Origin: an uncultured Oscillibacter sp.
GTDB lineage: Bacteria; Bacillota; Clostridia; Oscillospirales; Oscillospiraceae
Direction: 5' to 3'
DNA: 64,000 nucleotides
Assembly (NCBI GenBank): GCA_910583695.1
Contig: CAJTZL010000001.1
Span: 104,149 to 168,148, forward strand
Shown here: positions 33,116-41,949 of the stretch, piece by piece
Layout: each line of letters begins with the position of its first letter
How positions within the stretch are numbered: the stretch's first letter is position 1
The notes under the pieces: model-generated
Database searches by the model: none
The model's input: only the letters and a program-made list of their open reading frames with translations
Told to the model about the DNA's origin: nothing
Made by a program: the position numbers and the translations under genes

Positions 33116-33806
33116 GCCGAAAAGCCGTACGGCAATCGTTTCCCGCCTGCGCGCAATCCTGGGGGAGGAGGCGCTGGTGGAAACGGCGGGCGACGGAGCC
33201 TCGGCTGTTTCAAAGGCCCTGCAGGTACAGCCCCAAATTGTTTTCATGGACATTGAGCTTCCGGTGAAAAACGGCCTGGAGGCGGCGGCCGTCATCAAAT
33301 GCCAGCAGCCGGAGGTCCACATGGTGTTCCTCACGGCCTACGACCGCTTTGACTACGCAGTGGAGGCCCTTCGCTCCGGGGCGGAGGAATACCTGCTCAA
33401 GCCGGTTTCGGAAGCCGACCTCCGGGAACTGCTTCAGAAATTCTTTGAGGTGGCGCCTCCCGTCCAGGCGGCCACGCCCTTCGAGACGGCGCTGAACATC
33501 TGGGTCCGCCGGCACTACGCCGAGGACATCTCCCTGGAGTCCGCGGCGGAGAGCATGGGCATGAGTCCCTTTTACTTCTCCCGGCAGGTGAAGGCCATCA
33601 CCGGCAAAACCTTTTTAGAGTTTTTCACGGCCTACCGCATCGAAAAGGCCAAGCGCCGCCTGCACTCCACCAACCTGAGCGTCAGCGAGATCGGCCGTTC
33701 CGTGGGCTACCCGGATTCCAATTACTTTGCCAAGGCCTTCAAGCGGGTGGTGGGCTGCACTCCCTCCGTCTACCGGACACAATCGAAGCTGGATGACCGA
33801 CAATAG
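33087..33806 (+). CDS. AraC-type response regulator (YesN family)
   Basis: 239 residues. Receiver domain: VVEDEP at the N-terminus, phospho-acceptor Asp55 in VFMDIELP, the conserved Thr/Lys in FLTAYD and LLKPVS. C-terminal AraC-type double HTH (ISLESAAESMGMSPFYFSRQVKAITGKTFLEFF, then LSVSEIGRSVGYPDSNYFAKAFKRVVG). The start is a TTG at 33087, with GGGAGG eight bases upstream inside the kinase gene, so the two are translationally coupled. It probably activates the TRAP transporter genes 180 bases downstream. Confidence 0.94.
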   Translation: MIKILVVEDEPKSRTAIVSRLRAILGEEALVETAGDGASAVSKALQVQPQIVFMDIELPVKNGLEAAAVIKCQQPEVHMVFLTAYDRFDYAVEALRSGAEEYLLKPVSEADLRELLQKFFEVAPPVQAATPFETALNIWVRRHYAEDISLESAAESMGMSPFYFSRQVKAITGKTFLEFFTAYRIEKAKRRLHSTNLSVSEIGRSVGYPDSNYFAKAFKRVVGCTPSVYRTQSKLDDRQ

Positions 33807-33833
33807 CGGGCCGAAAGGTCCGCCATTGTCGGT
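33796..33833 (+). terminator. Terminator after the response regulator
   Basis: A 17-base stem (arms beginning ACCGACAAT at 33796 and ending ATTGTCGGT at 33833) with a GAAA loop and T-run; it overlaps the stop codon. Confidence 0.85.
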
Positions 33834-33876
33834 TTTATACAAAATTAACGGTCTCTTATTGATATATAGCAAGAAA

Positions 33877-33905
33877 TTGACGGCACAACAGCAAAACTTT
33901 ACGAT
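33877..33905 (+). promoter_or_regulatory. Promoter of the TRAP operon
   Basis: TTGACG (33877-33882), 17-base spacer, TACGAT (33900-33905), about 85 bases before dctP. The preceding AT-rich stretch 33840-33876 could bind the AraC-type regulator. Confidence 0.6.
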
Positions 33906-33988
33906 TTTTTAGCGGGCGGGGGTGAATTATACTAAAAGACGAAAGCTGTTTTACAAAACAGAACATCGAAATGGAGGATGAAGAAGAA

Positions 33989-35047
33989 ATGAAGAAACTG
34001 ATTGCAACCCTGCTGACAGCCCTGATGCTTCTGGGCCTGTGCGCCTGCGGCGGCGACAGCGCTCCCAGCGCCGCCCCCGCCCCGGACAGCGGCTCTTCCG
34101 AGCCCGCCGCTCCCGATGCGGCCCCCAGCGGCGAGACCATGCTCCTTCGCCTGGCCAACAGCCACAACGCCGAGCATATCACCAGCCAGGCCTGCCAGAT
34201 GTTCGCCGATCTGGTAAATGAAAAAACCGGCGGACGCATTACCATCGAGTGCCACTTCGCCGGTGAGCTGGGCGACGAGCGCTCCACCATCGAGCAGTGC
34301 CAGTTCGGCGGCCTGGACTTCACCCGGGTGTCCTCCGGCGCCTCCGCCGAGTTCGCCCCCCTGATGAACGCCCTGCAGATGCCCTATGAGTACAACAGCG
34401 TCGACCACCTCTTCAAGGTCCTGGACGGCGAGATCGGCCAGGAGGTCTTCGAGACCTTCAAGGCCAACAATCTGGTGGGCGTCACCTACCTCCATCCCGG
34501 CTCCCGGAACTTCTTCAACGCCAAGAAGGAAATCCACACCCCCGCCGACATGGCCGGCATGAAGATCCGCGTCTCCGAGTCCGACCTGATGCTGGCCCTG
34601 ATGGACAACCTGGGTGCCGCTGGCGTGGGCCTGCCCTTTAACGACACCTATTCCTCCATCCAGACCGGCGTGGTGGACGGAGCCGAGAACAACATGACCT
34701 CCTATATTGAAATGTCCTTCTGGGAGGTCGCTCCCTACTGGACCTATGACGGCCACTCCTACATGCCCGACATGATCCTGGCCTCCAAGCAGACCATGGA
34801 TAAGCTGTCCGCCGAGGACCAGCAGGTCATCTTCGACTGCGCCAAGGAGGCGGAGGTCTGGCACCGGGACGCCTGGGAGGAATCCGAGGCCAAGAACGCC
34901 GTCATTGCCGAGGAAAAGGGCTGCACCCTGACCACGCTGAGCGCCGATGAGCTGAAAGCCTTCCAGGAGGCCGTCGCCCCCATGTACGACAGCTTCCTCA
35001 ACGACGAGCAGAAGGCCATTGTTGAGCGCGTCCAGGCCCTGGGCTGA
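33989..35047 (+). CDS. dctP: TRAP transporter substrate-binding lipoprotein (DctP family)
   Basis: 352 residues. A lipoprotein signal ends at LGLCAC (Cys20) and is followed by a Ser/Ala/Pro linker. The mature part has the DctP pattern: RLANSHNAEHITSQACQMFADLVNEKTGGRITIECHFAGELGDE, the ligand Arg in MKIRVSES, and GVVDGAENNMTSYIEMSFWEVAPYWT. It delivers an organic acid to the DctQM permease encoded downstream. The start at 33989 follows GGAGG. Cargo cannot be read from sequence, but a YesM/YesN pair upstream probably controls its expression. Confidence 0.95.
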   Translation: MKKLIATLLTALMLLGLCACGGDSAPSAAPAPDSGSSEPAAPDAAPSGETMLLRLANSHNAEHITSQACQMFADLVNEKTGGRITIECHFAGELGDERSTIEQCQFGGLDFTRVSSGASAEFAPLMNALQMPYEYNSVDHLFKVLDGEIGQEVFETFKANNLVGVTYLHPGSRNFFNAKKEIHTPADMAGMKIRVSESDLMLALMDNLGAAGVGLPFNDTYSSIQTGVVDGAENNMTSYIEMSFWEVAPYWTYDGHSYMPDMILASKQTMDKLSAEDQQVIFDCAKEAEVWHRDAWEESEAKNAVIAEEKGCTLTTLSADELKAFQEAVAPMYDSFLNDEQKAIVERVQALG

Positions 35048-35125
35048 CACTGCGCTGGAAAAGGGCGGCCGGACGGCTGCCCTTTTCTGAAATTCAAGAG
35101 ACTTTCATTTGAAAGGAGACCGGCT

Positions 35126-35641
35126 ATGCAAGCTGCCCGGAAAGCCTTCCGCATCCTGTTCAAGGCGCTGGAGTGGTTCGCAATGACCTGCATGGTCATT
35201 TTGACCGTCATCGTCTTCATTGACGTCATCCTGCGCTACGTGTTCAAACAGGGCTTCGCTTGGACCCAGGAGGTCGCCACGCTGATGCTGGTTTGGTTCA
35301 GCCTCATCGGCATGGCCATCGGCGTCCTGGAAAAAATCCATATCAGCATTGAGATGTTCACCTCCAAACTGCCCGCAAAGGCCATCGGTGTCCTGGAAAG
35401 CATCGACCATATCCTCATGGCCGCCTTCGGCGGGCTGATGATCTACTATGGGATTGTCATCATGAACATGACCAAGCTCTCCACCATGCCCGCCACCAAG
35501 CTCCCCAGCGCGGTGCTCTATGTCATCCTGCCCCTGTCCGGCATTCTGGTCTTCCTGAACGCCCTTCTCGTGGCGGCCAGACGGGACAGCCACATACTGA
35601 ACGACGCGCCGGAGCGCGGAAAGGAGGAGCCCCATGCCTGA
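35126..35641 (+). CDS. dctQ: TRAP transporter small permease (DctQ family)
   Basis: 171 residues with four hydrophobic helices. Helix 1 begins ALEWFAMTCMVILTVIVFIDVILRYVF, followed by the family's WTQEVATLMLVWFSLIGMAIGVLEKIHISIE element. It joins DctM to form the Na+-coupled channel. The start at 35126 follows AAAGGAG. It overlaps the DctM start by 8 bases. Confidence 0.93.
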   Translation: MQAARKAFRILFKALEWFAMTCMVILTVIVFIDVILRYVFKQGFAWTQEVATLMLVWFSLIGMAIGVLEKIHISIEMFTSKLPAKAIGVLESIDHILMAAFGGLMIYYGIVIMNMTKLSTMPATKLPSAVLYVILPLSGILVFLNALLVAARRDSHILNDAPERGKEEPHA

Positions 35642-36932
35642 TACCTCCATCGCCATCGCCATCATGCTCTGCTCCTTTGTGATTCTGCTGGCCATCCGCA
35701 TGCCCATTTCCTTCACGCTGGGCATCTCCTCGGTGCTTACCGCGCTGTATCTGAACATTCCCCTGGCCACGCTGTTCCAGCGGATGGTCAACGGCGTCCA
35801 GTCCTTCTCCCTGCTGGCAATTCCCTTTTTCATCCTGGCCGGGGAGATCATGGGCCAGGGCGGCATCTCCCGCCGTCTCATCACTCTGGCCAATGCCTTC
35901 GTGGGCTGGATGCGGGGCGGGCTGGCCCAGGTGAACATCCTGGCATCCATGTTCTTCGGGGGCATCTCCGGGTCCGCCGTGGCGGACACGTCCTCCATCG
36001 GCTCCATCCTGATTCCCATGATGACGGACTCCGGCTATGACAAGGATTTCTCTGTGGCAGTCACGGTTACGTCCTCCTGCCAGGGCGTCATGATTCCCCC
36101 CTCCCACAACATGATTCTCTTTGCCATGGCCGCGGGCGGCGGCGTGTCCATCGGCCAGCTCTTCATGGGCGGGCTGATTCCCGGCATCCTGCTGGGCGTG
36201 GCCCTGATGATCATGACGGCCATCATCGCCCGGAAGCGGAACTACCCCAAGGGACGGCTGCTCTCTCTCCGGGAAATCTGGGCTGCCACGAAGGACGCTC
36301 TGCTGGGCCTGATGACCTGCATCATCATCGTCGGCGGCGTGATCCTAGGCTGGTTCACGGCTACGGAGTCTGCCGCCGTGGCGGTGGTGTATGCCTTTAT
36401 CGTCACCTTCTTCGTGTACCGGGAGATTCCCCTGCGCCAGTTCGGCGACATCTTGCGCAAGTCCCTGCGGACCATCGCCATGGTCATGGCGCTGATTGCC
36501 ACCGCCTCCATGTTCGGCTGGCTGCTGGCTTATCTGAAGGTCCCCACCATGGTCACGAACCTGCTGCTGGGCATCTCGGACAGCCCTGTCGTCATCCTGC
36601 TGCTGATCAACGCCATGTGCCTGGTGCTGGGCTGCATCATGGACATGGGTCCCCTGATTCTCATTCTGACGCCCATCCTGCTCCCCGTTGCCACCCAGCT
36701 GGGGATGCAGCCCGTGCAGTTCGGCGCCATGCTGATTTTGAATCTGGCCATTGGACTGTGCACGCCGCCGGTGGGCGCGGCCCTCTTTGCCGGGTGCTCC
36801 ATCGGCCGCATCCGCATTGAGGAGGCGACAAAGGCCTGCCTGCCCTTCTATGCCATGATGATTCTGGTGCTGCTGCTGGTGACATTTTTCCAGCCCCTGT
36901 CCATGTTTGTCCCGAATCTGATGCTTGGCTGA
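35634..36932 (+). CDS. dctM: TRAP transporter large permease (DctM family)
   Basis: 432 residues with about 12 transmembrane segments. Diagnostic stretches are FFILAGEIMGQGGIS, the GGISGSAVADTSSIGSILIPMM segment, IIPPSHNMILF-like (VMIPPSHNMILFAMAAGG), and NLAIGLCTPPVGAALF. It is the Na+-driven channel of the TRAP system. It is coupled to dctQ by overlap and ends the operon before a strong terminator. Confidence 0.96.
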   Translation: MPDTSIAIAIMLCSFVILLAIRMPISFTLGISSVLTALYLNIPLATLFQRMVNGVQSFSLLAIPFFILAGEIMGQGGISRRLITLANAFVGWMRGGLAQVNILASMFFGGISGSAVADTSSIGSILIPMMTDSGYDKDFSVAVTVTSSCQGVMIPPSHNMILFAMAAGGGVSIGQLFMGGLIPGILLGVALMIMTAIIARKRNYPKGRLLSLREIWAATKDALLGLMTCIIIVGGVILGWFTATESAAVAVVYAFIVTFFVYREIPLRQFGDILRKSLRTIAMVMALIATASMFGWLLAYLKVPTMVTNLLLGISDSPVVILLLINAMCLVLGCIMDMGPLILILTPILLPVATQLGMQPVQFGAMLILNLAIGLCTPPVGAALFAGCSIGRIRIEEATKACLPFYAMMILVLLLVTFFQPLSMFVPNLMLG

Positions 36933-36949
36933 ACCCGCCCGGCGCAATA

Positions 36950-37005
36950 CGGCTCCGCCGAATCCGAGCAGCGCCTTGGCTGTTTGTTCGGACCCGGCGG
37001 GGTCG
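36950..37005 (+). terminator. Terminator of the TRAP operon
   Basis: A 19-base arm (36950-36968) pairs with 36987-37005 through mostly G-C and G-T pairs, followed by TTTTT at 37006-37010. Confidence 0.8.
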
Positions 37006-37154
37006 TTTTTCTGCGCCCCTTTCCGTTCAAAGGAAAGCCCAACCGGCGGCATACCAAAACGCCGCCGGTCCCATGAAATTCTGATTGTCTTTCCAGCGGT
37101 TCCGTGTTAAAAATGTAGGATATAAGCCGGTCAAAAAAATAATCGAAATCGTGG

Positions 37155-37180
37155 GATACTGTTTCCTTCTCCGCCGTTTA
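37155..37180 (+). promoter_or_regulatory. ECF-type promoter of sigma gene 1
   Basis: GATAC (37155-37159), 15 bases, CGTTTA (37175-37180). The same bipartite motif occurs at 39099, 59520 and 61258, each before a gene of the two paralogous cassettes, so it is probably read by these ECF sigma factors. Confidence 0.75.
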
Positions 37181-37224
37181 TTTGACAGTACACCGCCAAT
37201 TCAACACAAAGGAGAGGATCTGCT

Positions 37225-37758
37225 ATGCTTGCCATCTGCCTTGCCATGCTGGAGAGCGAGGAAGACCAGCGGCGATTCACCCGGCTCTACAACGCCTACG
37301 AGAAAAAAATTTATGCGGTCGTCCTGCGCATCCTGGGGGACCCTGACCGGGCGGAGGACGCCGCCCAGCAGACCTGGTTTCAGCTTCTGAAGCGCTGGGA
37401 CCGGGTTTCCGCCCTCCTCTGGGAGGAGACGGAGGGCTACGCCGTCACCGTGGCCAAAAACTGCGCCCTGGACATCCTCCGCCTGGAGCGGCGGACCGCC
37501 GCCTTCCCGGAGGACTGGGACCCCCCGGCCCCGGAGGACCGCCAGGAGGAATACGACTACCTGGTTTCCCTGATTCGGGCCCTGCCGGAGAACTACCGTC
37601 GGATTCTGGAGCTGAAATGCGTGGAGGAGCAGAGCAACCGGGAAATTGCTCGGCGGCTGAATATCAACGAGTCCACGGTAGCCAGCCGGGTGATGCGGGG
37701 ACGGACCATGCTCCGCCGGCAGCTGGAGAAGGAGGGGTATTGCTATGACGCAGTTTGA
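37225..37758 (+). CDS. ECF RNA polymerase sigma factor (copy 1)
   Basis: 177 residues. Sigma region 2 spans FTRLYNAYEKKIYAVVLRILGDPDRAEDAAQQTWFQLLKRWD; region 4 is LPENYRRILELKCVEEQSNREIARRLNINESTVASRVMRGRTML. There is no region 3, which defines an ECF (group 4) factor. Its N-terminus MLAICLAMLE and promoter region are closely matched by the copy at 59590. The start follows AAAGGAGAGGA. It overlaps the anti-sigma gene by 14 bases. It should recognise the GATAC-N15-CGTTTA promoters and so amplify its own synthesis. Confidence 0.92.
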   Translation: MLAICLAMLESEEDQRRFTRLYNAYEKKIYAVVLRILGDPDRAEDAAQQTWFQLLKRWDRVSALLWEETEGYAVTVAKNCALDILRLERRTAAFPEDWDPPAPEDRQEEYDYLVSLIRALPENYRRILELKCVEEQSNREIARRLNINESTVASRVMRGRTMLRRQLEKEGYCYDAV

Positions 37759-39067
37759 TCAGCTTTTGCGCCGGGGCCTGATGGACGCCAACCTGGCCCA
37801 GTATGAACGGGTGCTTCAAAATGCGGACGTCGAGGAAGCGGACTTCTCCCCCGCCTACCTCCGGGAGCGGATGCATCTGCTGGCGGACCCCTGGGGCTGG
37901 GTGAAGCGGCGGGAACAGGCCGGCCCCCGCCGGAGGCGGCGGCTGAACTGGCGGGTGATTGCCGCTGCGGCGGCGCTGCTGCTTCTCTCCGCCTGCGCCT
38001 ACGCCGTGGCCTCGGGGCAGTTCTCCCAGTGGTTCCCCAGGATGGGGGTGAACCCCAAAGACCCGGAGGTTTCGGAAGAGGTTCTGAGCCGCACGGGCAC
38101 GGCCATCCAGCAGAGCCAGACCGTGGATGGCGTGACGGCCACGCTGAACGCCGCCATCTGGGACGGGGAGTATATCCGGCTGTCCCTGGTGCTGGAAGGC
38201 CCTGATTTTCCGGAGGAACTTACGGAGGATTCCCATATTTACTATGAGGCGTGCAGCCTGACGCTGCCGGAGGACCAGCTGAGGGAATACTTCAGGAAAG
38301 ACGCGCTGGTGCAAATGGAAGCGTCTGAGGAAACGCCCACCCCGGAGAAGGTGGAGGAGCACATCCGGTTCTACACGGAACTGGAGCCCCCGTTTCTCTA
38401 TCCGATCTTCGACCTGCGCGACCAGGAGGGCGATACGCTTACCTTTGACATCGGGATGCCCCTGAACGCGTATGTGGAACAGCCGGAGCTGACGCTGCAC
38501 GTGGAAAACATCGCCATTTACGAGAAGGTCGAGGACGCCGCATCCAAAGGTGTGCAGTGGCAGGACGGGGTGCGCTCCGGCCCCGAGCCGGAAATCCCGG
38601 TCCTGCGGGGGCCCTTTGACTTCACCTTCACCCTGGAGGAGCCCATCCCGCCCATTCAATACAAGGGGAACGTGAAGGTCACGGCGGAGGACATTCCCTT
38701 CCGGTTCACGGGGTTCCGGATTTCCGCTTTTGACATGGACCTTGCCTACGAGGTCCTGGCTCCGGTGGAGATGACCCGCCCCGAAGAGTACGACGAGCTG
38801 AAACAGCTGAACCCGGGCAAGCTGTACGATCAGGATGTGTCCAAGGCACAGCGGGAGGTCATCCAGGGCCTCTGGACCGACGACGGCGGCTATGTGGACC
38901 TGTCCCAGCGGGGCGGCGTGAGCAGCATGGTCACTACGCCAGACGGGGCCGTTGAAGGAAACGCGGGCGTCAGCTATCCCCACCCCATCGACCCCGCCAC
39001 GGTGACGGCGGTGAAGCTGGGCGGGATTCGGGTGGAGCTAAGGGAGCTGGAGCGCCTGGACGAGTAA
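37745..39067 (+). CDS. Membrane anti-sigma factor with large extracellular domain (copy 1)
   Basis: 440 residues. Residues 1-75 are a cytoplasmic anti-sigma-type region (FDQLLRRGLMDANLAQYERVL). One transmembrane helix follows (about 76-95: basic RRRRR then AAAAALLLLSACAYAVA). The rest is an extracellular region with GQFSQWFPRMG, VTATLNAAIWDGEY and a beta-rich body, ending in VSYPHPIDPATVTAVKLGG. The next gene encodes a secreted version of the same extracellular region. It overlaps the sigma gene, as expected for partners with matched stoichiometry. The signal detected is unknown. Confidence 0.85.
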   Translation: MTQFDQLLRRGLMDANLAQYERVLQNADVEEADFSPAYLRERMHLLADPWGWVKRREQAGPRRRRRLNWRVIAAAAALLLLSACAYAVASGQFSQWFPRMGVNPKDPEVSEEVLSRTGTAIQQSQTVDGVTATLNAAIWDGEYIRLSLVLEGPDFPEELTEDSHIYYEACSLTLPEDQLREYFRKDALVQMEASEETPTPEKVEEHIRFYTELEPPFLYPIFDLRDQEGDTLTFDIGMPLNAYVEQPELTLHVENIAIYEKVEDAASKGVQWQDGVRSGPEPEIPVLRGPFDFTFTLEEPIPPIQYKGNVKVTAEDIPFRFTGFRISAFDMDLAYEVLAPVEMTRPEEYDELKQLNPGKLYDQDVSKAQREVIQGLWTDDGGYVDLSQRGGVSSMVTTPDGAVEGNAGVSYPHPIDPATVTAVKLGGIRVELRELERLDE

Positions 39068-39098
39068 AAAAGTTTTTTTAAATTTTTGAAAATTGGGG

Positions 39099-39124
39099 GA
39101 TACAACGCCCTTCCTCTCCGTTTA
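39099..39124 (+). promoter_or_regulatory. ECF-type promoter of the secreted paralogue 1
   Basis: GATAC (39099-39103), 15 bases, CGTTTA (39119-39124), in the 119-base gap after the anti-sigma gene. It matches the promoter of the sigma gene. Confidence 0.75.
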
Positions 39125-39186
39125 GGGAATAGAACGGAGCGGGGAGGGCGCTTTCCTTCCCGCCGGAAAAAGAAAGGAAGATCGCT

Positions 39187-40380
39187 ATGAAAACTTGGAA
39201 ACAACTGGTATCCGGCCTCTTGAGCCTGACGCTGGCGGCATCCTTGACGGGCACCGCCCTGGCGGCGGAGGAGACCGTCAAAAACGCCGTCAAGGAAGCA
39301 ACAAAAACGGAGGCCGCCGTGAAGCCCGCAGGGCAGTTCTCCCAATGGTTTCCCCGGCTGGAGCAGGACCCCGATGCGCCGGAGGCTGTGGAGGCCGTCC
39401 TGGCCCGCATGGGCACGGTCATCCGGCAGACCAAGACCGCGGGCGGCGTAACGGCCACGCTGAACGGCGCCATCTGGGACGGGGACATCCTGCGGATGTC
39501 CCTGGCGGTGAAAGCCCCCGGCATCCCCAAGGAGGTCACTAAGGACACCAACCTCTACACGGAGGAGTGCTCCATCTCCCTGCCGGAGAAGGACTGGAAG
39601 GAGTACTTGCGGAAAGACGAAGAAGCCCACGGCGAAGGGCTCTCCAAGGAGCTGCTGGAGAAGTCCATTCAGAACTTCCTGGACATGGGGCAGACCGATT
39701 ACTGGAACCACGTCAATGTTCTCAACTTCCCCCTGGTCAGCCGGGAGAAGGATACCCTCACCTTCGAGGCATGGATGTCTTTCGAGGACTATCTGGAGAA
39801 GCCGGAGCTCACCCTTCGCCTGGAGAACATCGCCACCTATGAGGACGGCAAGGGCGACCACGTGATCTGGCAGGACGGCAAGCGCACCGGCCCCGGACCG
39901 AAGCACGTCATTTTGAAGGGGCCCATGGAGTTCACCTTCCAGCTGGAGAACGTCCTCCCCGCCGCGAGGTACACTGGGGATGTGAAGATCTCGGCGGACA
40001 AGGTTCCTCTCCGGTTCACGAACTTTGCGATCGGGCCCTTTGAGCTGAACGCGGACTATGCAGTTCCGGCCCCGGTGGGCTTCACCCCCGCCTCGAAGCC
40101 GGGCCAGCCGGAGCCCCAGCCGAACCCGGACAAGCTCAGCGATCAGGACGTGACCAAGGCGCTTTACCGGGTCATTCAGGGCCTCTGGACCAAGGATGGA
40201 AAATATCTGGACCTGTCCCAGCGGGGCGGCGGCATGGGCATGACCACTTCCCAGGACGGAACCGTGAAAGGGAACGCGGGCGTCAGCTATCCCTATCCCA
40301 TCGACCCCGCCGCAGTGACGGCGGTGAAGCTGGGGGAGACCCGGGTGGAGCTGAGCGGGTGGAAGCTCCAGGCGGAGTAA
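39187..40380 (+). CDS. Secreted paralogue of the anti-sigma ectodomain (copy 1)
   Basis: 397 residues with a Sec signal peptide (KTWKQLVSGLLSLTLAASLTGTALA, cleavage after about residue 26) and no anti-sigma domain or lipobox. From residue about 47 it aligns with the extracellular part of the preceding anti-sigma protein: GQFSQWFPRLE, VTATLNGAIWDGDILRMSLAV, LTLRLENIATYE, ...VIQGLWTKDGKYLDLSQRGG, VSYPYPIDPAAVTAVKLGE. It has its own copy of the ECF promoter and a GAAAGGAAG ribosome site. A soluble ectodomain could compete for the ligand or bind the anti-sigma and adjust its activity. The function is inferred only from this homology. Confidence 0.8.
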   Translation: MKTWKQLVSGLLSLTLAASLTGTALAAEETVKNAVKEATKTEAAVKPAGQFSQWFPRLEQDPDAPEAVEAVLARMGTVIRQTKTAGGVTATLNGAIWDGDILRMSLAVKAPGIPKEVTKDTNLYTEECSISLPEKDWKEYLRKDEEAHGEGLSKELLEKSIQNFLDMGQTDYWNHVNVLNFPLVSREKDTLTFEAWMSFEDYLEKPELTLRLENIATYEDGKGDHVIWQDGKRTGPGPKHVILKGPMEFTFQLENVLPAARYTGDVKISADKVPLRFTNFAIGPFELNADYAVPAPVGFTPASKPGQPEPQPNPDKLSDQDVTKALYRVIQGLWTKDGKYLDLSQRGGGMGMTTSQDGTVKGNAGVSYPYPIDPAAVTAVKLGETRVELSGWKLQAE

Positions 40381-40441
40381 GCCGCGTTTCCCTGTCAACG
40401 CGAGAACACAAGGCCTGTCAACAAGACTCAAACGGTGCAAA

Positions 40442-40474
40442 GCGGGAGGACCTGGGATTCCCAGGCCCTCCCGC
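40442..40474. terminator. Bidirectional terminator
   Basis: GCGGGAGG (40442-40449) with CCTCCCGC (40467-40474) and an inner CCTGGG/CCCAGG stem, lying between convergent genes. Confidence 0.75.
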
Positions 40475-40498
40475 TGTTCAGGGGCGGCGGTGCGCCCC

Positions 40499-41785
40499 TC
40501 ATCCCTCCTTCTCCATCATGATCTCCAGAATGGTCCGGTCCGCCTCCACCATGCCCGGGGCGCTGACCCGGCCCATGTTCCGGATGGCCTGCTCCGGCGT
40601 CGCGCCACAGATGCCGTCGCTGGCCTGGAGCCTCACGCCGTCCATGGCCAGATAGGCGCACATCAGCGCCGCGCTGGCGGCGGTAGCCAGCTTCAGGGCG
40701 CAGCCGATTTTTCCGCCGTCGCAGATCATGCCGGTGAGGTCTCCGCTCATATTGATGATGGTCCAGCCGATCTGCTCGTCGCTTCCCCCCATCAGCCAGA
40801 CCATGGCGGCGGACGCGGCGGTGGCGGCGGACACGCCGCAGCCGCAGGTGGCGGAGAGCTTCCCGGTAAAGAGCTTGATGTAGACGTTCAGGGTGTGGGA
40901 GAAGGCCAGGGCCTTCACCAGCCGCTCGTTGGAGGCCCCCAGGCGCCGGGCCATCTCCGTCACGGGGATCACGGCGGTCAGCCCGTGGTTCCCGCTGCCC
41001 GCACTGCTCATCACGGCGTAGGGACAGCCGCTCATCCGGCCCTCCGCGCTGGCGGCCACACGGGTCATGACCCGGCTGAACAGGTTGTCCCCCATATCCC
41101 CGGAGGTCATCTGACGTTTCAGGGCCCCGGCGATGCCGATGCCCGGGTCATGCTCCAAGCCGTAGTCCGCCAAACCCTCGTTCAGCTCCACGCCCTCCAG
41201 CATGAAGGCCAGCTCCTCCTCGGAGCACTGCTCCACCAGGGCCCGGATTTCCGCCACCGTCATCGGCTTCAGCCCGTCGCGGAGGGCGTCCCCTCCGGCA
41301 GCGGACCAGGGCTTTTCCAAGAGAATCTGATCGTCCCGCTGGGTGTGCACGATGTTGGAATGGGCGTCCCGGATGACGCTGACGCCGGTTCCCCGGTCCG
41401 TGACCACCTCCGCCCGGGCGTAAAGCCGGGTCTCCTCCCGGCGGATGGACACGGAGACCTTCCCCTCTTCCACCAGCCGGATGGCCTGGGTGGAAACGTC
41501 CTCGTTCAGGTCCTCCAGCAGCTTGAGGCCCTTCTCCGGATTGCCGAGCACAGCCCCCAGGGCCGCGGCGTACCGCAGGCCCATCCGGGGAAAGCCGGGG
41601 ATGCCCACGCTCATGCCGTTCTTGTACACGCCGGGGTTGACCTCCAGCCTCACGGAGACAATCTCCCCTCCAACGGCATGGCCGGCATCGGCGGCGGCCA
41701 GGGCCGCGCAGACCGGCTCCGTACAGCCCAGGGCGGGGACCACCTCCTGGCGCAGCAGGGTCAGCAGTTCTTCTTTTGTAATCAT
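40499..41785 (-). CDS. L-cysteine desulfidase family protein (CdsB/CyuA, UPF0597)
   Basis: 428 residues. The family breaks L-cysteine into pyruvate, ammonia and sulfide with a [4Fe-4S] cluster. Recognised by PALGCTEPV near the N-terminus (Cys21), the central [17 protein letters not shown], and two later Cys-bearing motifs, SATCGCGV and [10 protein letters not shown], which supply cluster ligands. The start at 41785 follows GAGAGGAG. A sigma-54 promoter precedes it and the sigma-54 activator is divergent at 41950. This strongly suggests cysteine-induced expression, like the CyuR-CyuA system of enterobacteria but with sigma-54. Confidence 0.9.
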   Translation of the reverse strand: MITKEELLTLLRQEVVPALGCTEPVCAALAAADAGHAVGGEIVSVRLEVNPGVYKNGMSVGIPGFPRMGLRYAAALGAVLGNPEKGLKLLEDLNEDVSTQAIRLVEEGKVSVSIRREETRLYARAEVVTDRGTGVSVIRDAHSNIVHTQRDDQILLEKPWSAAGGDALRDGLKPMTVAEIRALVEQCSEEELAFMLEGVELNEGLADYGLEHDPGIGIAGALKRQMTSGDMGDNLFSRVMTRVAASAEGRMSGCPYAVMSSAGSGNHGLTAVIPVTEMARRLGASNERLVKALAFSHTLNVYIKLFTGKLSATCGCGVSAATAASAAMVWLMGGSDEQIGWTIINMSGDLTGMICDGGKIGCALKLATAASAALMCAYLAMDGVRLQASDGICGATPEQAIRNMGRVSAPGMVEADRTILEIMMEKEG

Positions 41786-41842
41786 GGGAATGCTCCTCTC
41801 TGTAGACGTTGTAAAACGCGCTTGTTCTTATGATGTCATGAA

Positions 41843-41858
41843 AGCAAATCCCGTGCCG
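41843..41858 (-). promoter_or_regulatory. Sigma-54 (-24/-12) promoter of the desulfidase gene
   Basis: On the minus strand GGCACG, 4 bases, TTGCT (41858 to 41843): the invariant GG and GC elements are 10 bases apart as in the TGGCACG-N4-TTGCW consensus. It ends about 58 bases before the ATG at 41785. Confidence 0.75.
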
Positions 41859-41909
41859 GAAATTCTCCCCGGTTTTTTCCCGAATCCCCTTGCAAAATGG
41901 CGGGTGCTG

Positions 41910-41938
41910 TGGTTAACTGGTCAAAGAAACTGGTTCAA
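41910..41938. promoter_or_regulatory. Candidate enhancer (UAS) for the sigma-54 activator, site A
   Basis: TGGT-type repeats at 41910 (TGGTTAAC), 41918 (TGGTCAAA) and 41931 (TGGTTCAA) lie just upstream of the regulator gene and 50-80 bases upstream of the desulfidase sigma-54 promoter. Related repeats occur at 43990-44032. Confidence 0.5.
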
Positions 41939-41949
41939 GGGGAGATTTT

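Noticed and set aside
41880-41910. A second sigma-54-like element before the activator gene
   Set aside because: The GG/GC spacing is two or three bases too long (AGCAC to TTGCA) and the GG is missing, so only the elements at 41843-41858 and 44183-44198 are kept.
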